DNA of 64,000 bases from Chimonanthus salicifolius (taxonomy: Eukaryota; Streptophyta; Magnoliopsida; Laurales; Calycanthaceae), in contig CM023542.1 of assembly GCA_013350335.1 (NCBI GenBank), positions 620,001 through 684,000 of the forward strand. The letters run 5' to 3'. The notes beneath the pieces are model-generated. The model did not search any database. It saw only the letters and a list, made by a program, of their open reading frames with translations, and was not told the DNA's origin. This document shows, in pieces, positions 49,171 through 59,312 of this stretch. A program made the translations under genes and the position numbers. The number at the start of each line of letters is the position of its first letter. Position 1 is the first letter of the stretch.

Positions 49171-49380
49171 AGGAAAATGGGCTCCTCAATTGCAAATTCC
49201 AGAAATACTCACAACCGATTCTCCAACGAAACCATCCAAATTCACCAGAATGTTTCCAAAATCATGAACCCGAATCCAGGAGACTTATCTGGAAGAGACG
49301 TTCTTCTTAAATTGCAAGTTCCAAACAACCCGAATCCAAATTCAGCATGGAAACCTTCCAATTCACTTTCTTTTTCCACG
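48602..49380 (-). repeat. ~150 bp tandem repeat across the PHOX leader exon/intron border
   Basis: About six diverged units start near 48602, 48749, 48900, 49007, 49163 and 49285. Each has AAGCTTANCTGG-AAATGGGTTCTCC, then AAATTCAAG-AATTCCCAATCC, a CATCTAAANTTCTACTTTTTC block and a purine-rich end. A lone relative lies near 47295. On the minus strand each unit opens with a word like CCAGNTAAGCTT, at the position of the predicted donor; only the unit at 49163 has the canonical GGTAAGCTT. Confidence 0.75.
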
Positions 49381-49753
49381 GCTTACCCCTTTGCAGAGCC
49401 TTAAGACGCAAGAAAATCCAACCATTTATTAATTTTTTATAATTTTAAAATAAAAATTCGGCAGCTTCTTGTAAACGTCAAACAAAGCTGCAAAGGTTCT
49501 ATTTTGATTTTTCCTTTTTCATCAAATAAAAACGGAAAATGGGTCCCACCAGACCCATTCCGTTACCTCCAAGTTTCTGGCCTTGGGATTGTATAGAAAA
49601 AAAAAAAGAAGAAGAAATCTTTTGGAAGGGAATAAAGAAAAGATGCTTTTCTTGGAATTGGACTGTGAGGACATGTTTGGGAAGATTTGGGTGATGTGAT
49701 TGGATGGCTGGCTCACGTAAACACAGCCACCGGGGATCATGGATGGTTGTTGC

Positions 49754-49759
49754 TTTATA
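49754..49759 (-). promoter_or_regulatory. TATA box of the PHOX gene
   Basis: CATATAAAGCAAC on the minus strand, about 590 bases before the predicted leader donor. A CACGTAAAC word lies some 40 bases downstream. The leader start would be near 49725. Confidence 0.45.
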
Positions 49760-51294
49760 TGCTTATTTAGATAGCCCTAGCAATGGGTTAGGTCGGGTCC
49801 AATTGGGTCCAATAGATTTTGGGTTGGAGATCTAAGTAGAGCCGTTAATAATCTGCATTTAAGACAGCCCTCTTTTGATCATAAGTCATGCTCATGGTGA
49901 TAGGATCCAGTTAAATGGATCAAGAAGGTCCACTTAAAAATAAAATAAACTTCCAAAATGATGTTGGACTCTAGAGGTAATAATCTCGACTGATACGATA
50001 TGAATCGACTGATATCTGATATATATCAGCCGATAAAGGTGGTTTTATAAAACAATATATAAAAGAAAGAAATTTCTTAGCCAAGATATCGGCCGATACC
50101 GAGATTTATTGTAACGCTCCAACCCGGAAGTGGGCCTGAGACGCTACTGATTATTTTTTTTATTTTTTATTTTAAACAAATCTCAAGATTCACAACTGGG
50201 CTGGATTAAGGGTTAGGCCCAGCCACACATGTTCTCAACATGTGGTCTCACACACAAACCATAAGCCTATCCACATACATACACATAACATATATTCACA
50301 TATTTCCATGAACGAAATATTTGATTAACAAATCAGAGTAACTTCGAATCACATAGTGGTTTATACAAGCCAACACATAAAAAGTACCACATACGGTACT
50401 TTACACAAATTATGGTTCCAAGGAACCAAACATCAACTACAAGTCCCCGTCCATGGGAATCCATGGCCACGCGACAGCTTATCCTTCTTAAGCTCGATAT
50501 GGAGGTTCCTCCTCTTCGGGTACATCTCCTGAAATGTGAGTAGTATGAGCCAACTAGTCCAGTGAAAGAACATAACATTGCAGTTTGTTGAACGTCAAGT
50601 TAGCCAAAAAAATCAATATTATCAACATAATAGTTTTAACTTGCCAAAATCTCAACATCATTCCCCAACTGCCGACATCCACCATAACACCTAGATACTA
50701 CGCTGAGACCATTAGTATTAAGTCCCAACACAGTCAAAATACAATCTTGCAAGTACATCTCCGGCTCACCCAAAACCGGTACTGACAAACCCAAAGTCAG
50801 CAACTGACCCACTTGGTCCAGTAGACGTAAACCGACACTCCCAAGGCCGGTAATGGTTCAATAGTAAAGGGTATGTAGAAGCAATATCAATATCATTCAC
50901 AACTCTTAAGCATCATCATATGTGATCAACATTACAAATATCTATAAGCACTTTTCACAATAGTGCATCATGTTTAGGCATATAAGTGGGTTCATCAAAA
51001 CAGCTCCTTAAAACCACTCATTGCACTAGATCATTTTTAACCTGATTTACTCTTACTGCAGTGTTAAGTCTTCTCACCGAAAATATGTCGTATCGAAGTA
51101 TCTGTCAAGCATACAAACAGTTATCAGTCCATATACATAGCATACAAAACAATACATACTCATAGGTATTTCAAATATTTATATCATATTTTCTGAAAAT
51201 CTTCAGAGTAAATAGAACTGAGTCTCCTTTTTGGTTACTAACCATTTTAAGTTACAATAATCAACAATATATAATAGTGTGCTCAGGCCACTTC

Positions 51295-54200
51295 TATAAT
51301 ACCCTGATCCAGATTAGGCGTAATTAGCTTAATAAATTTTGCTTAGACCTGTTAATCTCGAAGATTACGGTTAGGGCTTAGTGAGAAGCTCAGGTGTGGC
51401 CCAATTTGAGCTCGAAAGCTCAGTGATCCATCTCGTCCAGCTGGGGCGGCAAAATGGTAATTTACCGCTTATTGTTATTATTTTATAAATTGTGTTATTA
51501 TGTAATTATTATTAGATGATATTACTCTCCTTAATAAAGGATTCCTATTTCTGATTTTAAAATAATTTTATTTTAAGAAAATAGTATTTAAAACCGCCCG
51601 TCAAAACCCCGAAAGGAAGAATTAAATATTTTTAATGGTTTTGGAAATGAAATAAATTTTGAAACAAGTTTAGTATGTTAGATCATTTTAGTATGGTCTA
51701 GTTTATTCTTTCAAACCCCAAAAATGAGGATTTTAAATTGTTTTATTTAACACAAGTTAAAACACGTAAATAGTACTAAATGGTGATTTTTATTTAAATC
51801 TTTGGTTTTTAGTGAGTTTTAAATCTCCAAAATTTTACGGTGACTAGAGTTTTTAAAACCCAACTTATCTGAAAGATTGGATTAAATTTTTGAGCTTTTA
51901 AAATCATGTTTTTTAGTTAAAAAATCAAGTTTTTATCAAAATGGGGACTTATTTGTAAATCAGAAATTTGGAGGGGCTAATATGCAACCAACGCCCAAAC
52001 TAGTACAGGTACTGTTCCGGACGTCGGCAGCAGCGGCATGCAGTGGCCATCCTTTGATCAGATAATCTATAAATCTCAGCCCTCAGCCCAGCTTTCAATC
52101 TCCCTCAAACTTCTATCTCTCCCTCTCAGCTGCTCTGTGAGATCAATCGAACTCCCCCTTAGCCTCTGTTTTCCCAGTTTTTATCAACCGTAGCTTAGAA
52201 GGGAAGTTTTTCAAAAGACCAGATTTTCAGCCTAGGAACTCAAGTGAAGGTAACCACTATGTTCCTTTTCAAATTTTAAGTGGTTTAGAATCAAGAAAAA
52301 TCGAATTTGGCAAAGTTTTGAATGTGTAAAACCAGTTTGAAGTTTAAGTAAAAACCTGATTTTTCTTATACCTGTGTGGGTTTCGTTTTAAAATCTAATG
52401 GCTCACTGAGCTTTAAAGCTCCAAACCACTTCCTATGGAAAGAGGACTCACTGAGGAGTATATCTGATCGGTTGGATGTAAAAATCGAATCCGGAAAAAC
52501 CCACTGTTTCAGGATTCGTATTTCATATAGTGTCTGCCCGTCACTGTCTTGTAGACAGTGGAGGAAGACGGCTCTCGAACGGTCCGAAAGTCGAGCTTCG
52601 GACGATCCGAGGGTCACACCCTTCAGACGGTTCGAGAGGAGCCCTTCGGACGTTCCGAGCTTCACTCGAAGCCCGAAGCGTCCAAGGCCGGTTTAACTCA
52701 ACCGGATGTCCCGAGCCGAGTTCGGAAGGACCGAACCCCACTCGGACGATTCGAGCCTCACTCGGCATGTTTAGAGACACACATACCCACCGAGACTCGT
52801 TTTTCAGATTTTTCGGTTCGGAAGGACCTTTGGATGATCTGAGACCTGATCTTCGGAAGATCCGAAGTCAGACCCAAGGTCCGAAGTCAGTGATTAGTTT
52901 GGGCAGTGGTTCGGATGATCCGAAGCCACAATACCTAGTTCCGAGGCATGTTCTGAGGGACTCAGTTTTTAAATGTAAACTCTTGTTTGATTCCTTGACG
53001 CATGTGATGTTAGTACCCGTTTAATAATTTAAAAATGTACTAACCTTCTTATCTTATTACTATAGTGTATCTACTATTGTATTCACTTCCAAGCCGATTC
53101 TATTGGTCGGGCAATGAGTGACTTTACTTCCAAGCCAACGCTATAATTGTCGGGCACTGAGTGACCTCGAGGCCTTACTCAACATGTCAGATCTGGTCCT
53201 ATGCAGAAGATAACCGAGAAGTGACCTGAGTATCTAGACCTAACTCAATAAGTCAATCTGGTCATGCCCAGAAGACAATATTAATTTTGAACTGAGCACC
53301 TTATTATTTCTCTATTGTGGATTATTGTAACTTAAAATGGTTAGAAACCAAGTAGGAGACTCAATTCCATTTACTTTGGAGATTTTTGGGAAAAACAAGT
53401 ATGGTTTTGAAATAATACTTGTCTGTCTACATTTGATGCTATGTATGTTAACATGTTAATGATTGTTCACTTGTTTGCGTGTTGAACAGAGACTGCGATA
53501 CCACACATTTTCAGTGAAGGAACTTAACCTTATAGTATGTGTAATCAGGTTTATTATGAGATAAGTCTTGAGCAATGAGTGGTTTCGGATTTAATGAAAC
53601 AACTCATGTACCTAGATATGATCCACTGTTGTAAGAAGTGCTATGTTAATTGTGAAATACTTATGATGTTGATCATATGAAATGTGTAATACTGCTTCCA
53701 CGTGCCTTTGACTATTGAACCAATATCGGCCATGTGTGTGAGATGGTTTACATCTACAGGACCATGGGTGTCGACAATTGCTGACTTGAGAATTGTCAGT
53801 ATCGGCCATGTGAGGACCGGAGATGTACTTGAAAAGATGTATTTTGACCGTGCCGGGACTTAATACGATGGTCTCAGCGTAGTATATAGGCGTTACGTTG
53901 GATGATAATAGTAATGGAAAAGATGATGGATTGTGGAATGATCATGAGATTGTACTTGAATTTATTATCAAGTATGAGATATTATATTGCAACTGTTGAT
54001 TATTTACTAACCTGATATTTACTTAAACTGCACTGTTATATTTCCTTAACTAGGCTAGTTAACTCACCCCATTCACCTTTCAGGAGATGAACCCGAGGAG
54101 GAGAACCCTCTGTTTGAAACTTAGGGTGGATAAGCTGCGACGTTGCTTTGGGATTCCCACTGAGGGGAATACCCTTGTCTTTACCTTTTGGTTCTTGGAG

Positions 54201-54527
54201 CCGTTTGTTTTTGTAAAGTATCGTGTATGGTACTTAGTTTGCATTAATGTAATGTATTGAACTACCATGTATCCGTAGTTACTCTAATGATGTTTCAATG
54301 ATAATTCAGTGTTGGAATTATGTGTTCATGTTATATGTTAGTGATTGTGTTTATGTTGGGTAGACTTATGGTGTATGTTTGAGTCCACATGTTGGGATCA
54401 TGTGTGACCTTTGGGCCTACCTGTTGACCCGACCCAATTAGACTTCTTGAGTATCATCTTAGTTTTTCAAACAAAAAAAAAAAAAATAGTCTCGTTCCGG
54501 GCCCACCCTTCGGGTCGGGGCGTGACA
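51295..54527 (-). mobile_element. Inner solo LTR, same family, opposite orientation
   Basis: On the minus strand it starts TGTCACGCCCCGACCC and ends GGATCAGGGTATTATA; the outer copy ends GGTATTACA, so the terminal CA has become TA. A perfect 5 bp target duplication ACTTC lies at 51290-51294 and 54528-54532. Blocks shared with the outer copy run the whole length, e.g. CGCTGAGACCAT, CAAGTACATCTCCGG, ACCATTTTAAGTTACAATAATC and the TTCGGA palindrome array. A partial tandem repeat (ACTTCCAAGCC ... GTCGGGCA) at 53090-53165 is internal. Confidence 0.9.
52575..52950. repeat. TTCGGA-N3-TCCGAA palindrome array, inner LTR
   Basis: Clear units are TTCGGACGATCCGA (52597), TTCGGACGTTCCGA (52645), TTCGGAAGATCCGAAG (52852) and TTCGGATGATCCGAAG (52910), with decayed ones between (CTCGGACGATTCGAG and others). 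The region is much richer in CG than its flanks. Confidence 0.8.
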
Positions 54528-54894
54528 ACTTCTCGTATTGTGTTCTAAATATGACTAGATTGATGTATTGAATTAGACCTAAAGGTAAAAGGTATTCAGG
54601 CCATTTCTCTTATAGCGAGTTAGGCTTAGAGGTCACTTAGTGCCCGAACCCTTCTTTTTTACTGAGCAACGAAGGAAATCGCACAGTTACAGATAGTTAT
54701 CGGGCTGAGTCAGCTATAGATAGAGAGTATCGGCCTGGAAGTGAATACAATAAATACATACACTATAGTAACAAGAGAAAAGGGTTAGTATCATTTTTAT
54801 TTATCAAATAGGGGTTTAAACATCACATTAAAACTTAGGGTCTAAAACATGCAACATAAAATCAAACCAAAATTTATAATTCAAAACTGGACTC

Positions 54895-55235
54895 CTCGGA
54901 ACATGCCTCGGAACCTGGTACTGTGGCTTCGGACCTCCGAGTCACTGCCTAAACTGGTCTACAGAAGCTTCGGAACATGGTTCTGTCTTTCGGAACTTCC
55001 GAGGCTCATGTCTCGAAACTTCCGACGCTGCTTCCGAGCGAAAAATAGAAAACAGAACAATATGTGGGTCTTGGTGTGTCTCGGATCTTGCCGAGGATAG
55101 CTCGGATCTTCTGAGTAGTTCGGATCTTCCGAACAGACTCGGAACATTTTATCAGCAAAGGCATGAGAAACGGTTAGCTTCTAGACACTTCGGAACCCTG
55201 AACCGAAGCCCAACTTTCGGACCTTCCGAGAGTCG
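54895..55235. repeat. TTCGGA-N3-TCCGAA palindrome array, outer LTR
   Basis: The homologous region of the outer LTR has TTCGGATCTTCCGAAC (55119), TTTCGGACCTTCCGAG (55214), TCGGAACTTCCGAGG and TCGGATCTTGCCGAGG. Unit number and spacing differ from the inner copy. Confidence 0.8.
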
Positions 55236-55770
55236 TCTTCCTCATCTATTCGCAGCAGCAGACAGTAACGGCAACGGCCATGTGAAATACGAATCCATAA
55301 ACAGTGGGTTTTCTGGGTTCGTTTTTCACATCTAAAAAGTCAGATGGACTCCTTAGTGAGTCATATTGACATAGGGAATAAATTAAAACATCCAAACTGA
55401 CTTTAAACATCCGATTTTAACATGAAAACCAGTGTTACACAAGAATTTCCAAGTTTTTCCTTAGACTTCAAATCAAATTTTAACACTCAAATCTTAACCT
55501 AATTTCACTTCTATTGATTCTAAATAGATTAGAATTTGAAAAGGAACACAGAGGTTACCTTCGCTTAAGCTCTGGAGTTGAAAATCCGAAACTTGAAAAA
55601 TCTTCCTCCTTAAGTTTACGATGAAAATTTTGAAAAGTAGAGAGGGAGTGATTTGGTCTGGTTTTCACAGAGAGTTGAATTATTATCTGGGGTGAAACCA
55701 GTTAGGATGAAGGGTAGAATTTATAAAGTTTTTACCATGGCCAGGTGAGAGACACCTCACCGGCAGCGCA

Positions 55771-56356
55771 TGTGATACCTTGCCCAACCGATGTGGGGAG
55801 TCCCACATCGATTAAGAAAGAAGAGAAAGGGGTGTGTATAAGAGGCCAGCCCACCTTAAAACAATGTGACGCGTTTTGGGTCGGGCCATGTGGGCCTGGG
55901 CCCAAGAGAAAAAACTGTGGGGGCTCGCTTGTGTGCGAGGCTCAAAGCGGACAATTTCACACTGAGTTAGACCCTAAGCTTTGTGGTAGGGTCGGGTCGT
56001 TACAAATGGTATCAGAGCCTCAGTTCTACACTCGGACTGTGTGGGCCTTCCTCCTTCCTTGGTGTTGTGGAAATGGGCTAGGGTCGAGCCGGGGGCGGCT
56101 CGAGGCCTTAGGGGGGGGTGATTGTGATACCTTGCCCAACCGATGTGGGGAGTCCCACATCGGTTAAGAAGGAAGAGAAAGGGGTGTATATAAGAGGCCA
56201 GCCCACCTTAAAACAGTGTGATGCGTTTTGGGCAGGGCCATGTGGGCCTGGGCCCAAGAGAAAAAACCGTGCGGGCTCGCTTGTGTGGGAGGCCCAAAGC
56301 GGACAATTTCACACTGAGTTAGACCCTAAGCTTTGTGGTAGGGTCAGGTCGTTACA
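55771..56356 (+). mobile_element. Complete TRIM retrotransposon
   Basis: Two 234 bp LTRs, 55771-56004 and 56123-56356, both TGTGATACC...GTCGTTACA, enclose 118 bases. Right after the first LTR comes the tRNA-Met primer site TGGTATCAGAGCC (56007-56019), and just before the second a polypurine tract TTAGGGGGGGGTGA. Target duplication is GCGCA (55766-55770) against GTGCA (56357-56361). Each LTR has the palindrome GATGTGGGGAGTCCCACATC and a TATA-like GTATATAAGAGG. It has no coding capacity and must rely on proteins from other elements. No 5S RNA-like block was seen, so it is not recognisably Cassandra. Confidence 0.95.
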
Positions 56357-57140
56357 GTGCACGGGCGCTGCATGGAGGCGACGCAAGCTGCTGGCCACGT
56401 AGGGATAGCAACAGTAAAACAATAAAAATATTTTGCAGATAAGTCCCTCCAGCAGGTTTTGCAAATAAGTCTAGTTTTGTCTTAAATCAAATTTTAACTA
56501 AAAACATAGTTTAATCAACTTGATTAATTTAATCAAACTTAACAAAAATATTGGGTTTTATAAACTCTACTTATCATAAAATTTTGGAGATTTAAAATTC
56601 ATTAAAAACCATAGATTTAAACAAAATCCATATTTTGACACTATTTATTTAATTTAATTTGTGATTAATAAAAGGGTTTAAAAACTTTATTTTCAAAATT
56701 TGAAGAAATAAACTAAACCGTTATAAAAAGGTATAGATTCACATATTTTTCTTAAAAAATTTCTTATTCTTGAAACCATCTAAAAATATTTATTTCTTCC
56801 CTTTCGAGGTCTTTTCGGGTAGTTTAAAATATCATTTTCTGAAAATAATATAATTCTATAATTATAAATTAAAATCTTGATTAAGGAAATCAATATTATT
56901 CAACAATAATCACACAATTATTTAAATAGTAAAAATAATATTGATAAATGGTAAATTACCATTTTACCCTTTCAACTAAACGAGTTGGATCATCGAGCTT
57001 TCAAGCTCAGACTAGGCTAAACCTGGGCTTTTCATAAAGCCTTAACCGAAATATTCAAAATTAACCGGTCAAAGTATGATTTATCATACTGATTTCGCTT
57101 AAATCGGGTCAGGTATTACATTCATACCCATGTTCGACCC

Positions 57141-57710
57141 ATTTGAAAAGAAAAATGAGTTGAGTTGGACCAACTTAATAGTCTTCTAACGTTATTAATT
57201 CGATGGATTAGAGTGAAATACGATGTAAGATGTCTAAGAAGATTATAGCTTAAAATCTTTCTAGGAATCCCAACAATATCTTAAATGTACAATCAAATTA
57301 CTATTCTAATGAAACTATAACTAAAATTACATAAACAAAAGACTTAAATTCGATATGTTATTTAATTAGAAAACAAAAGAACGAGAGGAGAGAAAAAACT
57401 TATTTACATAGAACAATAGGAAAAACACAAGTTGTGATGTCTCATAATAGCACATGGCACCTCTATTTAATATTTATACTAATTGTTTGAAAAATAATTA
57501 CAATATTAGCATCAATGGATAAATGTCATGTTGCGCCTCTTAATTTCAACCATACATTAGAATGAATTAAAAAAGTAAAAATACTCTATAGTAGTCCGTC
57601 GTCACAGCAAAAATTTGATTTCTATTTTCTTAGAGATTTTCAAACCCTTTGACTCATGACCACTTTCTTATTGCACCATCTCAAAAGTTCTCTTTTCTAA
57701 ATATATATAT
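57141..57710. other. AT-rich intergenic DNA
   Basis: No gene or repeat recognised. Confidence 0.5.
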
Positions 57711-58058
57711 GGTGGTCATCCTAACACGGGATACTCTTTTAATAGACACGGATTTTTCAGATTTCCTATTTTATCTCTATCTGCAGAAATTGACTCACTT
57801 TTTCACTGAATCTCACTCATCGGTGCACTGTCTGATGCACCCATGAATGAACCGATTTATGTGTAACATGATCGGGTCGGTGCACCGATTTAGACTCTCA
57901 AAAAAATCAGTACACCGATTTCCAAGTGATCTGGTCGGCACACCTGTCTGGTGCACCAATAAGTGAACCGAATTCTGCGGATGGATGAGGGACAAAATGA
58001 AAAGTTCACTAATACCCATGCCTCTTAAAAGATAACGCATGTGTTAGGATGGACACTC
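57711..58058. mobile_element. Mutator-like MITE with long inverted repeats
   Basis: GGTGGTCATCCTAACACGGG at the left and the reverse complement of the right end, AGTGTCCATCCTAACACATG, match on for about 90 bases with gaps (including TTTTAAGAGGCA and CATTTTGTC-like words). The centre alternates GGTGCACCGATTT and AGTGAACCG. It sits in TA repeats, so the target duplication is ambiguous. Same family as 19748. Confidence 0.75.
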
Positions 58059-58278
58059 TATATATATATATAAGTTTTAAAAAGGGTATTTGTAGGCTCA
58101 AACATCATAAAATGAATCTTTAGTTTAATATATTAGGTACATGTCCACTTATTTAAATAATTTAGTGATCCAGTTGGATGATTTTGACCTTTCTTTGATT
58201 CAAGCAAAATTATTATAAAATAAAATTAATAGTTTAATCCGACTAGAAGTTTAAATAATTTGGTACGACTTTTGAATT

Positions 58279-58424
58279 GAGTCTGAGCCGGGACCATTCG
58301 AGTCCGAGTCAGAACATTTCGAGTACAAGTTTGAGAGATTGGAGTCCAAGTTGGGACAATTCAAGTTCGAATCAAGACAATTTTAGTCCAGTTTGAAACA
58401 CTTGAGTCTCAGCCAAGACGATGA
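58279..58424 (+). repeat. 21 bp minisatellite, seven units
   Basis: Units of the type GAGTCCAAGTTGGGACAATT plus C start at 58279, 58300, 58321, 58342, 58363, 58384 (one base short) and 58404. They have diverged by several bases each. The period is a multiple of three, but no long open frame contains it. Confidence 0.85.
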
Positions 58425-58887
58425 TTAGATTTCATTGTTATGATATGTGTTTGTTTTACTATAGTTTAATGGGTGATCAATGAAATTTTTCAATTTTAAT
58501 TAGTTTGTTCGACTTTATTAAATTTTATTTTTTATATACATTTTATTGTTATGGACTTTGTTAGACTTGTTTTATTTTAATCAGTTTATTGGTGATTATT
58601 TATAATTATAGTTATGCTATTGATTGGTATAGGATTTTTAATATCATGTTTTACAGTTAGAATGAATAAGATAAGATTTCCTATAAACAAATAATGAATT
58701 TGTACGAAGAGACATTTTGATTTTTTCTATTAATTTATTAGGATTTAAAAATAATTTAATATATAAAAAATATTTTTTTATTTCACTTTTTACAGTTAGA
58801 ATTTAAGTGGAAGAGCCTTATTTTAAGTTATAATTATAGAAAAGAATCCATAAAAAATTGTAGAATGATACATTATTAGTTTTTATT

Positions 58888-58889
<2 letters not shown>

Positions 58890-58933
<44 letters not shown>
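58890..58933. repeat. (TA)n microsatellite
   Basis: About 21 uninterrupted TA units in otherwise AT-rich DNA, 380 bases before the OS-9 start codon. Confidence 0.95.
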
Positions 58934-58937
<4 letters not shown>

Positions 58938-59121
58938 TAATAACTATATTTTATAAAGTTTTAATCTAATTTTATATTTTATAAGAATTCATTGAAAATT
59001 GTAAAATTGGTAATATATCAAAATTTTCACTTACGATCGTCAAACAAACAAGAGAAACCACTTTTCAATGAAAACCCCATTAACCGACATGCCTGAGCTT
59101 TGTTTTTTTGAGAAGAGAAGT

Positions 59122-59205
59122 CGAGGAGAGGGACGGAGAACGAGAGAGAGAGAGAAAGAGAGCCGAGGTGAGGGACGGAGAACGAGAGAGAGAGAGAAAC
59201 CCACG
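59122..59205 (+). repeat. 42 bp tandem duplication in the OS-9 leader/promoter
   Basis: CGAGGAGAGGGACGGAGAAC plus a (GA)n run at 59122 is repeated as CGAGGTGAGGGACGGAGAAC plus (GA)n at 59164. Being 110-190 bases before the ATG it is probably transcribed leader or core promoter. No TATA box is obvious nearby. Confidence 0.75.
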
Positions 59206-59312
59206 TCATTTCATTTTAAGCTTTTCGTACTCCTATTCTCTTTACGAGCACGTCGGCTCTTGGAAGAACGGGCTAATCGACTCTTGGATTTTGCAAGAGA
59301 GAAGTGAGCAAG

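Larger units (their letters stand above)
50110..57120 (+). mobile_element. Outer solo LTR, gypsy-type, ~3.2 kb after removing insertions
   Basis: It begins TGTAACGCTCCAACCCGG and ends CGGGTCAGGTATTACA (TG...CA). Target duplication is TTTAT (50105-50109) against TTCAT (57121-57125). Subtracting the inner LTR and the TRIM with one duplication copy each leaves about 3182 bases, close to the inner copy's 3233. No primer site, polypurine tract or protein frame belongs to it, so it is read as a solo LTR left by recombination of a long-LTR element. Superfamily assignment rests on the TGTAACGCYCC start and length. Confidence 0.85.
49972..57132. mobile_element. hAT MITE (TATCGGCC family) split by a solo LTR
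   Basis: The left piece 49972-50109 (TAGAGGTAATAATCTCGACT ... GATATCGGCCGATACCGAG) and the right scrap 57126-57132 (ACCCATG) together make an element of about 145 bases. Its outer flanks TTGGACTC (49964-49971) and TTCGACCC (57133-57140) agree at 6 of 8 positions. The 7 kb between is the inserted LTR nest, which entered just inside the right inverted repeat. Confidence 0.75.

Noticed and set aside
52366..53024. Several overlapping open frames of 79-164 codons on both strands
   Set aside because: They fall in the palindrome array of the inner LTR, where CG-rich symmetric repeats keep all frames open. No domain is present and the frames are not kept in the outer LTR.
55745..56402. Open frames of 140 and 94 codons that resemble each other
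   Set aside because: They are the same frame read through the two LTRs of the TRIM; similarity reflects LTR duplication, not a gene pair.
58279..58424. CRISPR-like regular repeats
   Set aside because: Units are contiguous with no spacers and the context is plant nuclear DNA, so it is a minisatellite.
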